From Nitrososphaerota archaeon (GTDB lineage: Archaea > Thermoproteota > Nitrososphaeria > Nitrososphaerales > Nitrosopumilaceae), in assembly GCA_005877305.1 (NCBI GenBank), contig VBPW01000069.1:1-39559 (forward strand): a stretch of 39,559 bases of DNA, in the 5' to 3' direction. The first letter of the stretch is position 1; each line of letters opens with the position of its first letter. This document shows, piece by piece, positions 35,614 to 39,559 of this stretch. Made by a program: the position numbers and the translations under genes. The notes below the pieces were generated by a model. It was not told the DNA's origin. It saw nothing but the letters and a program-made list of their open reading frames with translations, and searched no databases.

Positions 35614-37545
35614 TTGCAAAGAAAACAACAACAACGTGAGATATCGTCAGCCTCAAACATAATGGGCACAATACTGCAAAGTATCCCAAAAGAGGCCGAT
35701 GTTACCAAGATAGATTATGAGGGTCCACGAATTGCAATCTATACAAAAAAGCCCCGTTATCTGATGGAACACAACGAAGTAATCTCAAACATGGTAAATG
35801 TGATAAAAAAGAGAATCGTTGTAAGAACAGAAGAATCCATAAGAAAATCCGAAGAAGAAGCAAGACAAATTCTAACTCAAGCAATGCCAAAAGACGCAGA
35901 TCTGCGTGGTACCTTTTTTGATACTGCCATAGGCGAGGTCACACTTGAAGTAAAGCGACCGTGGCTTTTGTACAATACTGAAGCATTCAACATGGCCGAC
36001 GTTGTTGAAAAGACTGGTTGGAGATTGCGAATAAGAAAAGCTACTGCCAATCAATCACAAACAATACAAACCATAAACTATAACCTGAAGATCTCATCTT
36101 CAGAGCGAAGTAAGCACCTCAAACAAGTTGGCGAAGAAATTTTTAGACCAAAACTTTCAGAGGCTGCCGAAGTTTCTCTTCTTACATTGGGTGGATTTAG
36201 CCAAGTTGGCAGATCTTGCATGCTTTTGACAACACATGAAAGCAAAATTTTGATAGACTGTGGTGTCAACCCAGGTGCCAGAAATCCACAAGAAGCATAT
36301 CCAAGACTTGATTGGACTAATATTACACTAGATGAGCTTGATGCAGTTGTAATCAGTCATGCACATCTTGATCACACAGGTTTCTTGCCAGCGCTTTTCA
36401 AATATGGTTACAAAGGGCCAGTTTATTGTTCTGAACCAACTTTACCCATGATGAATCTAATCCAGCTTGATGCAATCAAGGTCGCCGCTGCCCAGGGAAA
36501 AATCCCATTATACTCTGAAAGAGATGTCAAGCAGCTCATGAAACAGACCATAACACTCCCATATGGAACGGTAACCGACATTTCTCCAGATATTAAACTC
36601 GTTCTATCTAATGCAGGCCATATCTTGGGTTCTGCTTCTTGTCACTTCCACATAGGAAACGGTGACCACAACTTTGTCTACACTGGAGACCTAAAGTATG
36701 GTAAGACAATACTTCTTGAAAGCGCCTCCTGGAACTTCCCGCGTGTTGAGACCCTTCTAATAGAGAGTACCTATGGTGCAAAAGAGGACATACAGCCAAC
36801 ACGAGAAGAAGTCGAGGCCGTATTTATCAAATCGGTTAATGAGACACTACGAAATAGCGGCAAGGTACTAATTCCAATACCGGCAGTTGGCCGTGCACAG
36901 GAACTTATGATGGTAATAGATCAATACATGAAAGCAGGGCAAATAGTAGAATCTCCTGTGTTTATGGAAGGAATGATCCAAGAAGCAACCTCAATTCATG
37001 AAGCCTATCCAGAATATCTTGCACGTGAATTAAGACAAAAGATCTTGGAAACAGATGACAATCCATTTGATTCTGAATATTTCACAAACATTGAACATGC
37101 AGATGCAAGAGAAGAACCATTGCGTGAAGGTCCGTGTATAATAATTGCAACATCTGGAATGCTTGAAGGAGGACCTGTCTTAGAATATTTCAAAAACATT
37201 GCACCTATTCAGAAAAATAAAATTTTGTTTGTTTCATATCAGGTTAACGGAACCATGGGAAGAAGAATACTTGATGGGGCAAGACAAGTTTCAGTTGTTG
37301 GAAAAGAAGGAAAGATCGAAGTAATTAACATAAACTGTTCTACAGAAAAACTAGATGGTTTTAGCGGCCATAGCGATTACAATCAGTTAATGTCATTTGT
37401 ACACAAGCTGCGACCAAAACTGCGAAGAGTGATCGTAAATCACGGCGAAAGAAGAAAATGTGAAAACCTTTCTGCATCAATTCACAGAATGTTTAGAATT
37501 GCTACTGCTTGTCCTCAAGTGCAAGAAGGAATAAGACTACTTTAG
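35614..37545 (+). CDS. fttA: aCPSF1/FttA beta-CASP metallo-beta-lactamase ribonuclease with N-terminal KH domains
   Basis: 643 aa, TTG start; HAHLDHTGFLPALF, STYGAKEDIQPTREE, SGHSDYNQLMSFVHKLRPKLRRVIVNHGERRKC. Confidence 0.97.
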   Translation: MQRKQQQREISSASNIMGTILQSIPKEADVTKIDYEGPRIAIYTKKPRYLMEHNEVISNMVNVIKKRIVVRTEESIRKSEEEARQILTQAMPKDADLRGTFFDTAIGEVTLEVKRPWLLYNTEAFNMADVVEKTGWRLRIRKATANQSQTIQTINYNLKISSSERSKHLKQVGEEIFRPKLSEAAEVSLLTLGGFSQVGRSCMLLTTHESKILIDCGVNPGARNPQEAYPRLDWTNITLDELDAVVISHAHLDHTGFLPALFKYGYKGPVYCSEPTLPMMNLIQLDAIKVAAAQGKIPLYSERDVKQLMKQTITLPYGTVTDISPDIKLVLSNAGHILGSASCHFHIGNGDHNFVYTGDLKYGKTILLESASWNFPRVETLLIESTYGAKEDIQPTREEVEAVFIKSVNETLRNSGKVLIPIPAVGRAQELMMVIDQYMKAGQIVESPVFMEGMIQEATSIHEAYPEYLARELRQKILETDDNPFDSEYFTNIEHADAREEPLREGPCIIIATSGMLEGGPVLEYFKNIAPIQKNKILFVSYQVNGTMGRRILDGARQVSVVGKEGKIEVININCSTEKLDGFSGHSDYNQLMSFVHKLRPKLRRVIVNHGERRKCENLSASIHRMFRIATACPQVQEGIRLL

Positions 37546-37815
37546 ATCGTATTCTGCTCTCCAGATCTTAACACCTGGAGGAGTTACAATAATTCTTTCT
37601 TCTCCCAATCTTGCAATGTCTGCATCATGAGTTTTTGCTATTGCATAAATTTCTTCAACAACCTTTCGTAGATCATCTACATTTTTTTGTGCAAGTGGGG
37701 TGACCCTTAACACCAGAATCATATTTTTTTCAATGTCCTCTTTTACTGAATGGACATCGCTAGTGTCCCTTAGTGTAATGGCCTTCAAGTAAGTGGGTGC
37801 CTTTTGGGTCTGCAT
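37537..37815 (-). CDS. sepF: Cell division protein SepF
   Basis: 92 aa; YLKAITLRDTSDVHSVKEDIEKNMILVLRVTPLAQKNVDDLRKVVEEIYAIA...LGEERIIVTPPGVKIWR. Confidence 0.92.
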   Translation of the reverse strand: MQTQKAPTYLKAITLRDTSDVHSVKEDIEKNMILVLRVTPLAQKNVDDLRKVVEEIYAIAKTHDADIARLGEERIIVTPPGVKIWRAEYDLK

Positions 37816-37887
37816 CTAGAAGTAATGTGATGTACTCCCTCAAAAAGTCTTGTCTGTAAAACGCAATTGACTAGCAAGCTTGTACGG

Positions 37888-38982
37888 CTAAATTCTGTAC
37901 TGTTGATAAGAAGACTCGTTTACTGGCATTACTGAAATTTCTGATTTTGCGTCATTTTTTTGTGTTACCACAACACTAGCAATATCTTTTGGCGCATCAG
38001 AGTATCGTAGTGTGATAGCTGCAGCTAATTCAAGAAAGTTTTGAGAATTTTCTCCTCGTACCAGTGAAACAGGTCCAACATGGTCTCTTGTTTCAAGTAA
38101 TACATTACCATCAAGTGCCAAAGCTTTTAGCAATTCATTTTCGTCTTGGTTTCTTCCAACAACAAATTTTGTTTTTTGATCAAACCTGAAATGTCTTCCA
38201 ATTTTTAGCAGATCAATATCATTTGTAGTAGGAGTCTCTACATGTTTGAAGAGATCTTTAGCTCGAATTGCAAACTTTGGATCTGTTAAAAGACAGCCCC
38301 CACCTGCATTTGGCGGATTTTCAATTCCAAACTCTTGTGCCATCTTTAACTGATCCTTTCTTGATCGACCTCTGATTTTTCCAAGATCTTCTCTTTTTAT
38401 CAAACCATTTAGTTCTGGTTCAGTTGGTGGAAGTAATGCTGCTGAAAGCGGTCTTACTATTTTTCCTTCAAGACCTGACTCTTTTTCAATTGTTCTAAGA
38501 GCTGGACCGTGTTGACTCATTGGCCTCTGGCCTAAAACTTCACCTGAAATTACAAATTCTGCACCGATCTCTTTCATGCGCTTTTTTCCTACCTCAAACA
38601 TCATTGCTCTGCAATCAATGCATGGATTCATCCCTGATCCGAATCCATGCTTTGGATGCTTTAACATCTCAATGTATTCGTCGCCAAGATATACTGTTTT
38701 TAGATTTACACCTAGATTCTCTGCGGTTTCTCTTATTTCAAATCCGCATCCTCTTCCACAATCAAAATCACAAAATGGTGTCTTGATCGCTACAGCTTCC
38801 ACTTCAAATCCTTGCTTTTGCATCATTTTTATCGCTAGTCTACTGTCCAAACCGCCTGATAACAATGCAACAACTTTCTTTTTTTCTTCCACGCAAAAAA
38901 CACCCGTTTCCGGATATCTAAACCTTCCAGCAAACATAAATGGAGAATTTGTTGATTTTTTGTATTGCAAAAACGTAGGCAA
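37888..38982 (-). CDS. PP-loop ATP-pyrophosphatase, ThiI/MnmA-like tRNA thiolation-type protein
   Basis: 364 aa; VVALLSGGLDSRLA PP-loop; NPCIDCRAMMF; start may be downstream of 38982. Confidence 0.8.
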   Translation of the reverse strand: MPTFLQYKKSTNSPFMFAGRFRYPETGVFCVEEKKKVVALLSGGLDSRLAIKMMQKQGFEVEAVAIKTPFCDFDCGRGCGFEIRETAENLGVNLKTVYLGDEYIEMLKHPKHGFGSGMNPCIDCRAMMFEVGKKRMKEIGAEFVISGEVLGQRPMSQHGPALRTIEKESGLEGKIVRPLSAALLPPTEPELNGLIKREDLGKIRGRSRKDQLKMAQEFGIENPPNAGGGCLLTDPKFAIRAKDLFKHVETPTTNDIDLLKIGRHFRFDQKTKFVVGRNQDENELLKALALDGNVLLETRDHVGPVSLVRGENSQNFLELAAAITLRYSDAPKDIASVVVTQKNDAKSEISVMPVNESSYQQYRI

Positions 38983-39559
38983 AACCTTCTGAAGTTTTGT
39001 AACAAAATCGGGTGTGATACTATAGTAGCATTTGAGCCTGAGAACCTCTTTTACATGACTAGCTTTTGGGGTGAGGTCATAGGGGTACTGGACAAGAATG
39101 GTGCTACCATTGTATCTCCGGAACTTGAGATGGGTCGTGCCAAAGAAGAGTCAACTGACTGTAAGATAGTAAAATCAGAGCGTGGCAAGGGCGCACTTTC
39201 TACCCTTGTTGGACTGCTAAAGGGCAAGAAGGTATGCACAGACAGTAACAATTATGATGTTATCAAGACACTCAAAAAATCTATTCCTAGTGTGAAATCA
39301 ACTACTGACCCATTTTACCGTGTAAGAGAGGTAAAAGATTCCGGCGAAATTAACATACTAAAGAAAGCATCATCAATTCTTGATGAAATGTATGAGCTTT
39401 GCGTTGATGAAATCAAAATAGGAAAGTCAGAGTCTGAGCTTCAAACCATCTTGATGTCATATGCAATGGAAAAAGAAGCCTTTGCAACTGGATACAAGTC
39501 AACCCTTAACCCACTGATAATAGCTGGTGGACCAAACAGTGCACTACCACATGCTCAAG
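38965..39559 (+). CDS. M24 family metallopeptidase (Xaa-Pro dipeptidase-like), truncated by window end
   Basis: Open to the window edge: MQKRRQNLLKFCNKIGCDTIVAFEPENLFYMTSFWGEVIG...SELQTILMSYAMEKEAFATGYKSTLNPLIIAGGPNSALPHAQ; start uncertain (TTG 38965 or ATG 39055). Confidence 0.8.
   Translation, partial: MQKRRQNLLKFCNKIGCDTIVAFEPENLFYMTSFWGEVIGVLDKNGATIVSPELEMGRAKEESTDCKIVKSERGKGALSTLVGLLKGKKVCTDSNNYDVIKTLKKSIPSVKSTTDPFYRVREVKDSGEINILKKASSILDEMYELCVDEIKIGKSESELQTILMSYAMEKEAFATGYKSTLNPLIIAGGPNSALPHAQ

Noticed and set aside
38576-38992. 138-aa ORF antisense to the PP-loop ATPase
   Set aside because: Mirrors a conserved gene; composition typical of shadow ORFs.

Overview
The window is about 39.6 kb of AT-rich archaeal DNA. 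Gene content points to an ammonia-oxidising-type thaumarchaeon (Nitrososphaerota, probably Nitrosopumilales): eukaryote-like PCNA, TFS and Rpo11, aCPSF1/FttA, SepF, proteasome beta, G1P dehydrogenase, CDC48, BluB/CobJ and F420-type LLM oxidoreductase, with frequent TTG/GTG starts. Most of it is dense housekeeping sequence, with about 45 believable CDS and two tRNAs. The unusual part is the looser stretch at about 25.5-29.75 kb. It contains: (i) a minus-strand tRNA-Arg(CCU) with a predicted 18-nt intron inside the D-loop, for which I can draw a bulge-helix-bulge by hand; (ii) a roughly 1.08 kb segment bounded by inverted copies of a 21-bp motif (CTGTTAATTTTnnGGGAGTTT, three copies) that encloses a small membrane protein and a frameshifted SnoaL-like gene; (iii) a 5'-truncated, frameshifted coiled-coil ORF remnant; (iv) a 39-aa Cys/His-rich mini-protein missing from the ORF track. 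Other points of interest are an orphan MtrA-like (corrinoid methyltransferase subunit A) gene overlapping a DegT-type aminotransferase gene, a RecA-like protein that seems to lack Walker A, a secreted protein with an internal domain duplication, a Ser/Thr/Asp-rich insertion before the KMSKS motif of TyrRS, and a palindromic operator candidate upstream of hsp20. All product calls come from reading motifs by eye. No database searches were run.
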